Shown piece after piece: positions 12,701 through 19,295 of a DNA stretch of 64,000 nucleotides (positions are counted from its first letter, which is position 1; every line of letters begins with the position of its first letter). The translations under genes were made by a program, and so were the position numbers. Source of the DNA: Phycisphaeraceae bacterium (lineage in GTDB: Bacteria > Planctomycetota > Phycisphaerae > Phycisphaerales > UBA1924); the NCBI GenBank assembly GCA_026126305.1, contig JAHCJI010000003.1, positions 62,001-126,000 on the forward strand, in the 5' to 3' direction. The notes below the pieces were generated by a model that did no database searches, had not been told where the DNA came from, and saw only the letters and a program-made list of their open reading frames with translations.

Positions 12701-15700
12701 AGACCATCCGCGCCCAGCGTCGGGCCCCGGGAGATCCGGCCCCGGGCGTGGAGTATGTCGATCGCGACAACACCATCCTGTTGACGGCCCAGCCCGATGA
12801 CATGAAGCAACTCGTCCAGATCATCGACCAGCTCGACGTGGCCACGGGCGTCGAGCGCGTCACCGAGTTCGTGAAGCTTCGCTTCGCCGAGGCCAAGATC
12901 GTCGCCGAGGCGTTGCAACTGTTCTATGGCCCGCGGGCGCAAGAGGCCAAGACGCAGGCGCAGCGCGACGTGAGCATCCTGAGCGACTCGGTGACCAACA
13001 CGCTGATCATCGCTGCGGGCGAAGCGCAGTGGGAGGGCATCCGCGCCCTGCTCGACCAGTTCGATACCGAGGCGTATTCGACCGGTCGGCAGCTGAAGAT
13101 CATCCCGCTTCGCAACGCCGATGCGCGCAATGTGGCCGATGCGCTCAATGAGGGCTTCCGGGCCCCGCTCGATCAGCAACTCCAGCAGGAGCGTGCGCGG
13201 CGTCAGACCGATCAGCGCAGCGATCGCCGGGAATCATCGTTCGACATGCCCACCGTGCTGATCGATCCGGGCGAGACTCCCGTCGTGTCGGCCGAGGCCG
13301 AGAGCAACACGCTCATCGTCTTTGCCAACGTGCAGGACCTGGAGCGCATCGAGGCCATCGCCAAGGCTTTGGACGGTGAGGGCGCGGGCCGTCTGCCCGA
13401 GGCGCGGGTCATCCCGCTCACGTCGGGCCGTGCGTCGCAGGTGGCCCAGGCCGTCCAGCGGATCTTCATCGATCCGCTCGGGCGTCGTGGGCCGCGCACG
13501 CCGGTGGTGTACGGCGACGATGCGAGCAACATGGTTGTTTTCCGCGGATCCGAGGCTGATTTTGTCCAGGTCCGGGCCCTCGTGCAGACGCTCCAGGCCG
13601 AGGGCGGCGCTTCGGACGTGCGTGTCCACACGCTGGTTGTGCGGGGCATGCCCGCCGCACGCGTGCGCGACACGCTGTTGAACTCCTTCCGTGTGCGGGC
13701 CCAGCAGTTGGGCGAGACGGTGGGCATCGAGGTCGATCGTGACACCAACGCCCTGGTCATCGCCGCCAGCGAGCGCCTGTACAACGAGATGCGCGACGTG
13801 GTGCGATCGCTCGAGCGTCAACTCGTGGGCGACGAAGGCGCGGCCCAGCCCTTGCCCCCCATCGGCCCCGGGCAAGCCATCCGCATCGTGGAACTTGCTT
13901 CGAGCACGCCCCAGCAGATGGTCGACCTGGCCATCCAATTGGGCTTGACACGCCCCACGCCCGCCGACAGGCCGGGCGTCACGGCTGAGCCCATCACCAT
14001 CGTCGCGCTTCCCGCACGCAACGCTGTGGCGCTCGTGGCCAGCATGGGTGACGCGGATCGTGCCGAGCAACTGATCCGTTCGATCGATCTGCGGGGTCTT
14101 GATGCTGCGCAGGCCGTCTCGCTCGTCCGTCTGAAGTCGGCCTCGGCCGAACAGGTTGCCCGTGTCGTGCGCGAGATGCTCACGCCCCGGGCCGAGCAGG
14201 GGCAAACCTCCGCGGCGCGCGCGCTGGCCGAGCAGGTGCGTCGGCGGCGCATCGGCGGTGGCCCGGAGGCGTTGGACTTTGACCTGAACACCCCCGTGCA
14301 ACTCATCGCCGATGCCGGCACCAACACGCTGCTGATCGCCTCGACGCCGGCCAACGTCCGCGCGGTGGAGCAACTCGTACAGTCGCTCGACACGCTGCCG
14401 GTGGGCGAGGCCGTGACAGCGCGCATTTTTGTCCTCAACAACGCCGACGCGGGTCGTCTTCGCGGCATCATCGAGAGCCTCTTCCGCCGTGGAGAATCCA
14501 TCCGTCGCCTGCCCGGCACGCAGCGCCTGGGCGAGCCCACGACAGCGACAGGTCGTGCATTGGCGGGCGAGGTAGCCATCGAGGTCGACACTCGCACTAA
14601 CACGTTGATCGTCGTGGGCCGTGAGGACGCGGTGGCCTTCATCGAAGTGCTGCTGGGCGACTTGGATAGTGAGGAATCGGTTGGGTGGATCGAGCCGGCC
14701 ATCATCGCGCTCGAACATGCCAACGCCGCCGACCTGGCGCAACTTGTCCGCTCTACGCTCATTGAAGGCGTGCCCGGAGCACCCCAGGCCTCCGGACTGC
14801 GCGAGCAGGTTGGGCGTCTGCGCCTCGTGCAGCAGGGCAAGGACCCGTTGGACCCCGGGGCCAGGCTCGACAGCGATCTCTTCGGCACGCTCAGCGGGCT
14901 CACGATCCTCTCCGAGCCCAACAGCAACAGCCTGATCGTCGTGGGCAGCCCGGCCAACCTGCGGATCGTCCAGGAACTGGTCAAGATGCTCGACGTGGAG
15001 TCGGCGGCTGCCAGCAACAAGGTGCGCTTCTACGCGCTCGAGCGGGCCTCGGCCGATCGCGTTGCGCAGCTGGTGGCGACGATCTTCCGCGATCGTCAGA
15101 GGATCGGCATCGACCGCACCGAAGACGCCGTGATCGTGCTTCCCGACGTGCGGACGAACACGCTGGTGGTCTCGACGAGCGTCAAGAGTTTCGCCGTGCT
15201 CGACGACCTGATCCTTCGGCTCGACCGCGACGAGGGTCGCGTGACGGTGGGGCTGCACACGATCGACGTGCGCGGTGCCGATGCCCAGCAATTGGCCCCT
15301 CGTATCGAACGTCTGATGCGTGAACGCATCCGGGCCGCCACGCGTGGGGGCCAGGCCGAATCGGCCCAGGACGTCTTCTCCATCGAACCCAGCCGATCGA
15401 CCAACCAATTGCTGGTTGTCAGCAGCGATGAGAACCTGCAAGTGGTGCGTGCCCTGGTGGAGAGTTTGTCCCGGGAAGAGCAGCGGCTCTCCGAGGCCGC
15501 CGAGATTTCCATGATCAGCCTCGAGCGCGGGCTTGCCTCGCGCGTGGCGCAGTCCATCCAGACGCTTTACGTCACGCCCGAGAACGACAAGCGCGGGCCC
15601 AACAGCGTCACCGTCGTCGCCGAAGACCGTACGAACTCCATCGTCGTCAGCGGCAGCACCGCGGATATCGCCAAGGTGCGCGAGCTGGCCGAGAAGCTCG

Positions 15701-17535
15701 ACGTGGCCGAGGTTGTCCGCCAGCACCTGCTCCAGCGTGTCGAACTGCGTTCGGCCGACGCGCGCGAGGTCGTCCGGCTCATCCAGAACATGCTGTCGGG
15801 CCGTGGCGTGGGTGCCAGTGGTGGAGATACGGCGGCGATCATCGAGTTTCGCCGGCAGATCCGCGATGAGATGGGCAAGAGCAACGGTCAGGTGGCTATC
15901 GCACGAGCCGCCATCGACAACGCCGTCCGAAGCCAGATCTCCATCGAGGCCGATGAGCGGACCAATTCGGTTACCATCATCAGCCCGCCCGAGGTGATGG
16001 ACCTGATCCTCAGTTTCATCGACGAGGTCGATCGGAGCGAAGTAGACGACCGCATCCTCAAGTACTTCAAGCTCGAGAATGCCGACGCCGAGCAGATGGC
16101 CGTCGTGCTCCAGGAACTCTTCAGCCTGAGTCGCCAGGGCGATCGGCTCATCCTCGTTCCATCCAGGCGCGGCCAGGACGATCCCTCCGTACCCTTCGAG
16201 CCCCAGCTCACGCCCGTATCTACCGAGCGCGAACGCCTTGCCATCACCATCGATTACCGCACCAACACCCTCATCATCTCGGCAACCAGGGAGTACATCG
16301 AACTGGTTTCGGACGTGATCAACCGCTTGGATTCCGTCAAGGCGACCGAGCGGGAAGAAGTGGTCTATTCGTTGCAGAACGCCCAGGCCCAGGACGTCGA
16401 ACGCGTCCTGGGAGGGTACTTCCAGAACCAGGCCGATCGTTTGCGGCAACTCATCCGTGGCGAGAGTGGTGAGTCGCTCAGCCGGGTGCTCGACCGCGAG
16501 GTGATCGTCGTGGGAGATCCGACAAGCAACAAGGTGATCGTGTCGGCCTCGCCCCGATACATCAGCACCGTCAACGACATCGTGGCCGAGCTCGACGCCG
16601 CCCCGCCGCAGGTGCTCGTGCAGGCACTCATCGCCGAGGTGACCCTCGACGAGAACGCCAGCTGGGGGCTCGATTTTGACCTGTTCGATTTCGGCGGCGA
16701 CATGTATGATTTTGGCATGAGCGCCGCGGGCACGGGCGTGGCCACCTCCGTGGGCCTGCCCAACCTCTCGCTCTCATCCATCGATTTCAATCTGGCCGTG
16801 CGAGCCCTGGAGGGTCAGGGCCGCCTCGAAGTGCTCTCGCGTCCGGTCATCCAGATCAACAACAACGAGTCAGGCAACATCTTCGTGGGCGACGACATCG
16901 CCATTATCGAGAGCGTCGATACCTTCGAGAGCGGTCGCACCCAGGCAAACGTCGTGCGCCGCGAGGTGGGTATCACGATGCTCGTGCGGCCGTCCATCAG
17001 TTCCGATGGCTTCGTGCGGCTGGTGATCGCGCCGGAGATATCCTCTCTCTCGAGCCAACAGACGCAGATCAGCGAAGGTTTCGCCGCCCCGATCATCAAC
17101 AACCGGCAGGTCCAGACCACCGTCACCGTCCGCAACGGCGAGACGGTGGTGATCGGCGGGCTCATCCAGGCATTCAACGACAACCGCAACACCAGCGTGC
17201 CCTTCTTCGGAGATCTTCCGGGTATCGGCTGGCTCTTCCGGACCAAGGAAAAGACCAATCGCCGAACAGAATTGCTCGTGGTGCTGACACCACGCATCAT
17301 CCCGGGCGGTCGGGCAGGCGTTGCCGAATCGAGACGCGTCACGGGCAGCGAGTTGTTCCGGCATTCCGGCGCGGCCAGCAAGATGATCGAGCGCGCGGAC
17401 GTGACCGGCCTGAGCCTCGAACAATTCGATCCGACCTACTTCCCCGAAGATATCTTGCTCGACGAGAGCAGGATGGGCCCGTTCATCGGCCCCCAGAACA
17501 ACACACCGTCCCGCAGCACGCGGGAGAGGCCCTGA
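3718..17535 (+). CDS. Giant secretin (GspD/PilQ family) with about 50 tandem N1-type domains
   Basis: This 4605-residue outer-membrane secretin is roughly six to seven times the usual GspD length (about 650-750). An extended basic N-region precedes a hydrophobic signal segment at about residues 31-47 (ATALVVSCGLAMSAQA). An N0-like domain sits at about 77-150. From about 169 to 4297 there is an unbroken series of NolW/N1-type units averaging 83 residues. Each has a beta strand, a helix with the pattern NADA..VA..L, a variable loop, a TNTLIVSA-like strand, and a helix ending in LD. The C-terminal secretin core at about 4298-4545 carries VPFFGDLPGIGWLF and ELLVVLTPRII, both classical secretin signatures. 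A 60-residue tail follows. The gene is intact, with no frameshift or internal stop. Its ATG overlaps the PilO-like stop and the next gene starts at the adjacent base. The protein is expected to form the outer-membrane channel with a very long periplasmic stalk of stacked rings (inference). Confidence 0.93.
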   Translation: MKLDHLPNETNPKDTGSRAGVTPRGRAGGRLATALVVSCGLAMSAQAAGQQESPGGSLSPAPESKDAEGQQATDAPIRFSFEGAPYSEVLGFFSREARVPIIYQAPVPETGMTFVSGQAYDFDTALDILNRFLLPHNARLTPEGEYLYFRTLADTVRQPGAIFQGELPVSVRDGDIVTLAIPLANVDAATVADQLKGLVASYGSLVPVPAQNLLIVTETGEQLRRIREVLRLVDSQPPADSDYRVYALRNARANEVIGPLRSLVPEYEKRLEKGANNRPEIVDDVTQPPVRFQVNDRANTIVAIGPTRRLVSAAEIIQMLDQSDVGGVDGRRMSSFMLENITPQEASRHLDRLFAALPNDRKPTIISMESQGKITIVGSASHVLQAEALLGELDPGLGDRPDGERRTTIVSLSRVDAATAERTVGRLLSARQQQVLRYSPIGSGRALMVTGPSADVEAFEELARAFDSHQEFTRDVRTLTVGRGDPRAVVARAMELYDLSGMAIREPLRVDVDAAGRLVTVVGQRDGLDRFVEFMRQSEAGVTVDREMRTYTLETTRPSDLLPRVARVAEAMLRPADGSAYDAPQFEALDELGRLVVRGGEGQFSVIEALIGQLDKPTGGSRFVTVPVRHTTPAALLERVRAVYDDEASRREDPSLADLALTPDAAAGAIIARGSASAVALFQEVLSQVQQLVPPARTTRMLDLEFATADQVLPVLERLIAEREPVDPAREAPLPEISLLERTNTLVVRAEPAQHAMVAELVGRLDTPEPTDLPPLRLLQVRTASASNIARMLGDQYRQRPQADRVARPVDVRADEATNTLIVSAHEDLLADIKAFVDEINAEDTRGPERAPLLFRLSVARATDVAEAMNRLYPEPPIPLDRRGVPMPWLQQPRELVVSADASSNSLIIDAPVEMHESLRQLAQQLDQAEIPPTAELRTYRVVNADVATIKRVLEGMVRQGNLSAPAQPGRQPVRVTIEAEPLSGTLIVAGDQTTFDRVEAMLEDLSAVPVVRELAIVPIANADARDVGDRAMSIYQAQVAGVPGAGVVELSVNKTTNALEIVADARAMERFLGVLNLLQDQAGPPREARLIQLQQARAADVIDFLRDLVGSSSSLRQPGGPDPVFEAIESTNAILAAAVPAQFGIIEQLVRDLDRQQSLGRQPLRIMRLRATEAASIASMLQQSYQQRTPEERARKPVDIQADAATNTLLVSAHPDVMPEIESVVSQLNDARTIDDEDREIRIFPLLHARAEELARTIDEMYPEPPMPVDARGRPRPDLRQPKEVVVRANRGTNALIVDAPSRRLSGFEEIVRSLDRSELAGDVTVRTYRPERADPQAVASAIRDLASTGALGGSPRTPLSVSVEPATRSLIVSGPSEAFTQVEALLVELDGAPARAPATVTLYKLRHARAERLEPLLRDLLTTRLREQQQVQGGLGVADVASLLTVSAEPATNTLIISAPPVAQELAESLVKALDTDEVGASAPVVRVVPLSYGRADQIAPQLERAINGLMLPSGGMVRVSAVGGANALILTGSMGDLEVVGALVNDLDIRPFDPVAVGVESFSLRHADATRLGPVIERLLAQQRETNLAILRELMRRDPSAAMVTPVRVEADGATNTLLVSGPAEMVQLAKSLIEKLDMPAVEGERTLLTYTPVRARAESLARTVSDIARQTIERDRVGLEISADEATGTVLVVGSESSAMRAVELLQRFDDQSPAVPVADVAVIALRNATAMSVAQTIEPLLNDRGRWPEELILAERAGLSIPRPTVRADAPSNRLVLSVPSAMMPMASQLIEAMDAAPGGQGEAGVRLVRLTRGDAASVASAVQEAMRASLRPGQPQPTVRAETRSNSVVIAASQAQIEEAVGLINQMDVQVEPEAVGVLTLRLTHTRAETLAPILEAILTQESVVDLLPWWAIGDFAARNPDKAVKPAIRVIPERDSNTVVVAAPRPLLELASQVAAELDMPRSERALGQRLVRLIALRNADAAQVAQNLADVLTSSQGGAEPPTIRVDSGSNTLIVRATPAQMIEIEGLAQQIDNATLAGSRQLRLVPIDRSRADAAIVAQTLRQLLEQQGGVKVQVIGVDELLKPQQQPKPIGPSGSLPESRDPLREAVLASVLASVQEGGTPEADTDEATVTIAVDPSTNTLVVVGSSRVADRLAALAEQIQQQMPREATRTRVVRLPSGADAGAIAQIVRQTVQRVGVAGLENPSGFTGRPDVVPDAAGSQLVVWANDTDFAVLGELIAALSRLDAGEGLTLKIYPLVNVDASQAAQSINDLVSAQPTGQQARRFRGWQQSQPTRASDLTLLSPDGGSVRAAIDPDQVRVQADPTGTRLVVTAPADVLPLIDSFVSLIDQSPLADRLAIRRYTLENAQAQQLSRALADLFRAQRRGPGGQGMPEPSFVADERTNALLVTASSEQHAEIQRLLVDADAPARDEGLELAILALHNALPRTVAQVITDVVIGKDPGRQGKLSVSVDDEAGLLVVRAEPELLAEVRDLAEQLDRSTVEGAPIRTIKLETADAPLVAQAIQTFMRDRAQSAGRGRRGQTRVNVVGERRSGTLIVSASDEDFAQVRELASALDTPAAARDLRVEIVRVVNSRAKDLNTAITDLSSQLYDERVWGGWNRPQDSAPEDKLYTTVHEASNSIIVVGQGETMDLVLGLIKNLDAESSDVTRKIVRTVVVENADMEAIAQIIRQAFVETDRGRWWITSGQQTVSVSIDRQRRMLIIVGEKAKVDQAVEYAQTLAETPGIEDRQIRTINLRHANAQRAQNTLQQFFAQRAQAEGRPPNSVTIIGSLDGNVLIVTAGEADMGLVQDMVAQIDQPDIPQGRSIEFFALRSMDPREASEAIRSMIPSVGRDDAIRVTPQPSRNAIIVSAQDEQFPLIRALLEKIDTDAALPFVSVQLTEARATQVAADLRRALPAGMNVDLTAVDRTNTVIISGGNEESVAWVREQIAQFDVASAPPTTEFRRVQLNHARAVDVWIALRETIRAQRRAPGDPAPGVEYVDRDNTILLTAQPDDMKQLVQIIDQLDVATGVERVTEFVKLRFAEAKIVAEALQLFYGPRAQEAKTQAQRDVSILSDSVTNTLIIAAGEAQWEGIRALLDQFDTEAYSTGRQLKIIPLRNADARNVADALNEGFRAPLDQQLQQERARRQTDQRSDRRESSFDMPTVLIDPGETPVVSAEAESNTLIVFANVQDLERIEAIAKALDGEGAGRLPEARVIPLTSGRASQVAQAVQRIFIDPLGRRGPRTPVVYGDDASNMVVFRGSEADFVQVRALVQTLQAEGGASDVRVHTLVVRGMPAARVRDTLLNSFRVRAQQLGETVGIEVDRDTNALVIAASERLYNEMRDVVRSLERQLVGDEGAAQPLPPIGPGQAIRIVELASSTPQQMVDLAIQLGLTRPTPADRPGVTAEPITIVALPARNAVALVASMGDADRAEQLIRSIDLRGLDAAQAVSLVRLKSASAEQVARVVREMLTPRAEQGQTSAARALAEQVRRRRIGGGPEALDFDLNTPVQLIADAGTNTLLIASTPANVRAVEQLVQSLDTLPVGEAVTARIFVLNNADAGRLRGIIESLFRRGESIRRLPGTQRLGEPTTATGRALAGEVAIEVDTRTNTLIVVGREDAVAFIEVLLGDLDSEESVGWIEPAIIALEHANAADLAQLVRSTLIEGVPGAPQASGLREQVGRLRLVQQGKDPLDPGARLDSDLFGTLSGLTILSEPNSNSLIVVGSPANLRIVQELVKMLDVESAAASNKVRFYALERASADRVAQLVATIFRDRQRIGIDRTEDAVIVLPDVRTNTLVVSTSVKSFAVLDDLILRLDRDEGRVTVGLHTIDVRGADAQQLAPRIERLMRERIRAATRGGQAESAQDVFSIEPSRSTNQLLVVSSDENLQVVRALVESLSREEQRLSEAAEISMISLERGLASRVAQSIQTLYVTPENDKRGPNSVTVVAEDRTNSIVVSGSTADIAKVRELAEKLDVAEVVRQHLLQRVELRSADAREVVRLIQNMLSGRGVGASGGDTAAIIEFRRQIRDEMGKSNGQVAIARAAIDNAVRSQISIEADERTNSVTIISPPEVMDLILSFIDEVDRSEVDDRILKYFKLENADAEQMAVVLQELFSLSRQGDRLILVPSRRGQDDPSVPFEPQLTPVSTERERLAITIDYRTNTLIISATREYIELVSDVINRLDSVKATEREEVVYSLQNAQAQDVERVLGGYFQNQADRLRQLIRGESGESLSRVLDREVIVVGDPTSNKVIVSASPRYISTVNDIVAELDAAPPQVLVQALIAEVTLDENASWGLDFDLFDFGGDMYDFGMSAAGTGVATSVGLPNLSLSSIDFNLAVRALEGQGRLEVLSRPVIQINNNESGNIFVGDDIAIIESVDTFESGRTQANVVRREVGITMLVRPSISSDGFVRLVIAPEISSLSSQQTQISEGFAAPIINNRQVQTTVTVRNGETVVIGGLIQAFNDNRNTSVPFFGDLPGIGWLFRTKEKTNRRTELLVVLTPRIIPGGRAGVAESRRVTGSELFRHSGAASKMIERADVTGLSLEQFDPTYFPEDILLDESRMGPFIGPQNNTPSRSTRERP
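4222..16608 (+). repeat. Array of about 50 degenerate N1/NolW domain repeats inside the secretin gene
   Basis: Counting the recurrent TNTLIV-type strand followed by a helix ending in LD gives about 50 units between residues 169 and 4297, from 67 to about 125 residues each. Sequence identity between most units is low, so the array is old. The first seven units are the most degenerate in the TNTL motif (for example GRLVVRG, GAIIARG). Some units have long loops rich in Gln, Arg and Pro (around 10000-10110, 13150-13290, 14480-14570). By family knowledge each N1-like domain packs into one ring of the oligomer. The exact count could shift by one or two depending on how degenerate units are scored. 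Confidence 0.9.
5797..8172 (+). repeat. Five-domain block duplicated in tandem within the secretin array
   Basis: Units 8-12 (5797-6975, 393 residues) and units 13-17 (6976-8172, 399 residues) correspond in order. Unit 9 and unit 14 share the pattern RKPVDxxADxATNTLxVSAH. Units 10 and 15 share the unusual insert YPEPPIPLDRRG versus YPEPPMPVDARG, followed by LxQPxExVV. Unit 8 ERTNTLVVRAEPAQ matches unit 13 ESTNAILAAAVPAQ. This indicates a duplication of a five-domain module rather than of single domains. A second, weaker correspondence exists between unit 19 (start VAVGVESFSLRHADA) and unit 23 (start EAVGVLTLRLTHTRA). Confidence 0.75.
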
Positions 17536-18063
17536 ATGTTCTTGCGATGCCGATCATCCTGGCAACTCTCTCTGATTGTCTTGCTGCTGCTGGCCACATC
17601 GTGCGCCAATTCACGCTCCGACACCATCCGGCGCAAGTTCCCCATGCCACCGGCCGACCTCATGCCCCGACGGGTCATGGTGGCCAAGCACAGCGAGATC
17701 GACGTGGATGGCAATGGCTACATCGATGGCGTTCTCGTCACCGTGTACTACTTCAATCCGGATCGGCCCCCGCCGGGCTCCGAGCAGCCGTTCCATCGCG
17801 ACGGGACATTGAAGTTCCAACTCGTCGGCCCGCAAGGAGAGGTCTTGTGCGAGGGCCAGTTCTCGCCCGAGATCATGGCCAAGTCACGCTCCGATCAGGC
17901 CTTCGGGCCGGGCTACCCGATCCAGATCCAGTTTGGTTCCAGGGGATATGCAGATGTTCGGGAGCGAGTGGGGGCAAGGCTGGACTTCGAGTTCTTGCCG
18001 AAGGCAGATCCCGAAAGGCGTTCGTTCGGATCGACGCAGATTCGCTTGGGCCCGATGTTCTGA
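17536..18063 (+). CDS. Candidate lipoprotein with one EF-hand-like loop, last gene of the secretin operon
   Basis: The ATG directly abuts the secretin TGA, so the two are almost certainly co-transcribed and coupled. The product has 175 residues. Residues 9-23 (WQLSLIVLLLLATSC) form a signal segment ending in a plausible but non-ideal lipobox (A-T-S before Cys23). Residues 56-65 read DVDGNGYIDG, a calcium-binding EF-hand-like loop. The rest looks like a small beta domain (VTVYYF, LKFQLVGPQGEVLCEGQFSP). I do not recognise a named family. Small lipoproteins beside secretin genes often act as pilotins, so an accessory role in secretin assembly is a reasonable guess, but nothing in the sequence proves it. 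Confidence 0.7.
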   Translation: MFLRCRSSWQLSLIVLLLLATSCANSRSDTIRRKFPMPPADLMPRRVMVAKHSEIDVDGNGYIDGVLVTVYYFNPDRPPPGSEQPFHRDGTLKFQLVGPQGEVLCEGQFSPEIMAKSRSDQAFGPGYPIQIQFGSRGYADVRERVGARLDFEFLPKADPERRSFGSTQIRLGPMF

Positions 18064-18212
18064 TTCGAATCGGGTCTTGCTGGTTTTCGGCCGCGTCTTA
18101 GCGCATTCTTGACACGATCTTCGGTCTGACCAAACCCACCCGCTCGTGGGCCATGCTTTTATACGCCATCACAGAAACGCCGCCTTCGACAGCGGCCACA
18201 GGAGATACCGGC

Positions 18213-19187
18213 ATGGCGAAGACTTTCCGTACATGGGTGATCGGCCTCACCGCGGCGCTTGGCGCGACCGTGTTGCTGGCCGCGACCCCCCAGATCGACA
18301 GCAAGCTGCCCGTCTACCGGCCCGTGAGCGGCGTGTCGGGCAACATCAAGAGCATCGGCTCGGACTCCATGAACAACCTCATGACTCTCTGGGGCGAGGA
18401 ATACAAGAAGTTCTATCCTTCGACCCAGATCGAGATCGAGGGCAAGGGTTCCTCGACCGCGCCGGCCGCCCTTATCGAAGGTCAGGCCCAGTTCGGTCCC
18501 ATGAGCCGCGCGATGAAGGCATCGGAAATCGACGCCTTCGAGCGGCGATTTGGGTATAAGCCCACCGCCCTGCGCACCGGCATCGACGCCCTGGCCGTCT
18601 TTGTGCACCGCGACTGCCCGCTCGACTCCATCTCGATGCAGCAACTCACCGAAGTCTTCTCCGTGGCTGGCAAGGACATGACCTGGGGCGACCTGGGCGT
18701 TCGTGATGCCAGCTGGGCCAGCCGACCGGTCAGCCTCTACGGCCGCAACTCGGCCTCGGGCACGTACGGCTTCTTCAAGGACGTGGCCCTCCAGGGCAAC
18801 GACTTCAAGGCCAGCGTGAAGGAGCAGCCCGGCTCGTCGGCCGTGGTCCAGGGCGTGGCTTCCGACCGCTTCTCCATGGGCTACTCGGGCGTGGGCTACG
18901 CAACCGCCGGTGTGAAGATCCTCAAGCTTTCCCTCGATGGTGGTGAGGCGTTCGCTGCCAACGCTGAGAACGCATCCTCGGGCGATTACCCCTTGGCCCG
19001 GTTCCTCTACCTGTACGTCAACGCCGACCCGGTGAAGGGCATCGATGATCCCCTTCGCGCCGAGTTCATCCGTCTGATCTTCAGCCGCGTGGGACAAGAA
19101 GTGGTCGTCAAGGACGGATACTTCCCCGTCCCTGCCAATGTGGCTCGCGAAGACCTCAAGGCCTGCAAGATCAAGGCAGATTTCTGA
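18213..19187 (+). CDS. pstS: PstS-like phosphate-binding protein of an ABC transporter
   Basis: I chose the ATG at 18213, which has a GGAGA ribosome-binding site about eight bases upstream and begins with a good signal peptide (MAKTFRTWVIGLTAALGATV, cleavage near residue 22). The frame extends upstream to 18153 but that stretch lacks a signal. The 324-residue product has the PstS hallmarks: IKSIGSDSMNNLM near the start, EGKGSSTAPAALIEGQAQFG for substrate contact, and GRNSASGTYGFF in the second lobe. It binds inorganic phosphate in the periplasm and hands it to the permeases encoded next. A hairpin terminator follows at once, which would raise PstS levels above the membrane components. Confidence 0.9.
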   Translation: MAKTFRTWVIGLTAALGATVLLAATPQIDSKLPVYRPVSGVSGNIKSIGSDSMNNLMTLWGEEYKKFYPSTQIEIEGKGSSTAPAALIEGQAQFGPMSRAMKASEIDAFERRFGYKPTALRTGIDALAVFVHRDCPLDSISMQQLTEVFSVAGKDMTWGDLGVRDASWASRPVSLYGRNSASGTYGFFKDVALQGNDFKASVKEQPGSSAVVQGVASDRFSMGYSGVGYATAGVKILKLSLDGGEAFAANAENASSGDYPLARFLYLYVNADPVKGIDDPLRAEFIRLIFSRVGQEVVVKDGYFPVPANVAREDLKACKIKADF

Positions 19188-19195
19188 TCCCCATG

Positions 19196-19223
19196 ACGCC
19201 GCCTGATTGGCGGCGTACGTTTT
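19196..19223 (+). terminator. Rho-independent terminator or attenuator after pstS
   Basis: Perfect 8-bp stem ACGCCGCC / GGCGGCGT with a TGATT loop, followed by ACGTTTT. It lies between pstS and pstC, so it may act as a partial terminator that lowers expression of the downstream transporter genes relative to the binding protein. Confidence 0.7.
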
Positions 19224-19295
19224 GAACATCCGGCCCGTGAGCCCCGAAAGGCTCATCGGCCTCTATCTTCTCCGCACGATCAGACCCTCCGCGGC

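Noticed and set aside
13234..16449. Open frame of 1071 codons antisense to the secretin
   Set aside because: It is a shadow of the GC-rich repetitive gene on the other strand: composition is His/Arg/Gln-rich, with no ribosome-binding site or domain. The same holds for antisense frames at 6034-7362, 10618-13179 and 41476-44667.
4222..16608. CRISPR or DNA-level tandem repeat
   Set aside because: The periodicity is at the protein level with variable unit length and low DNA identity; there are no constant repeats with spacers.
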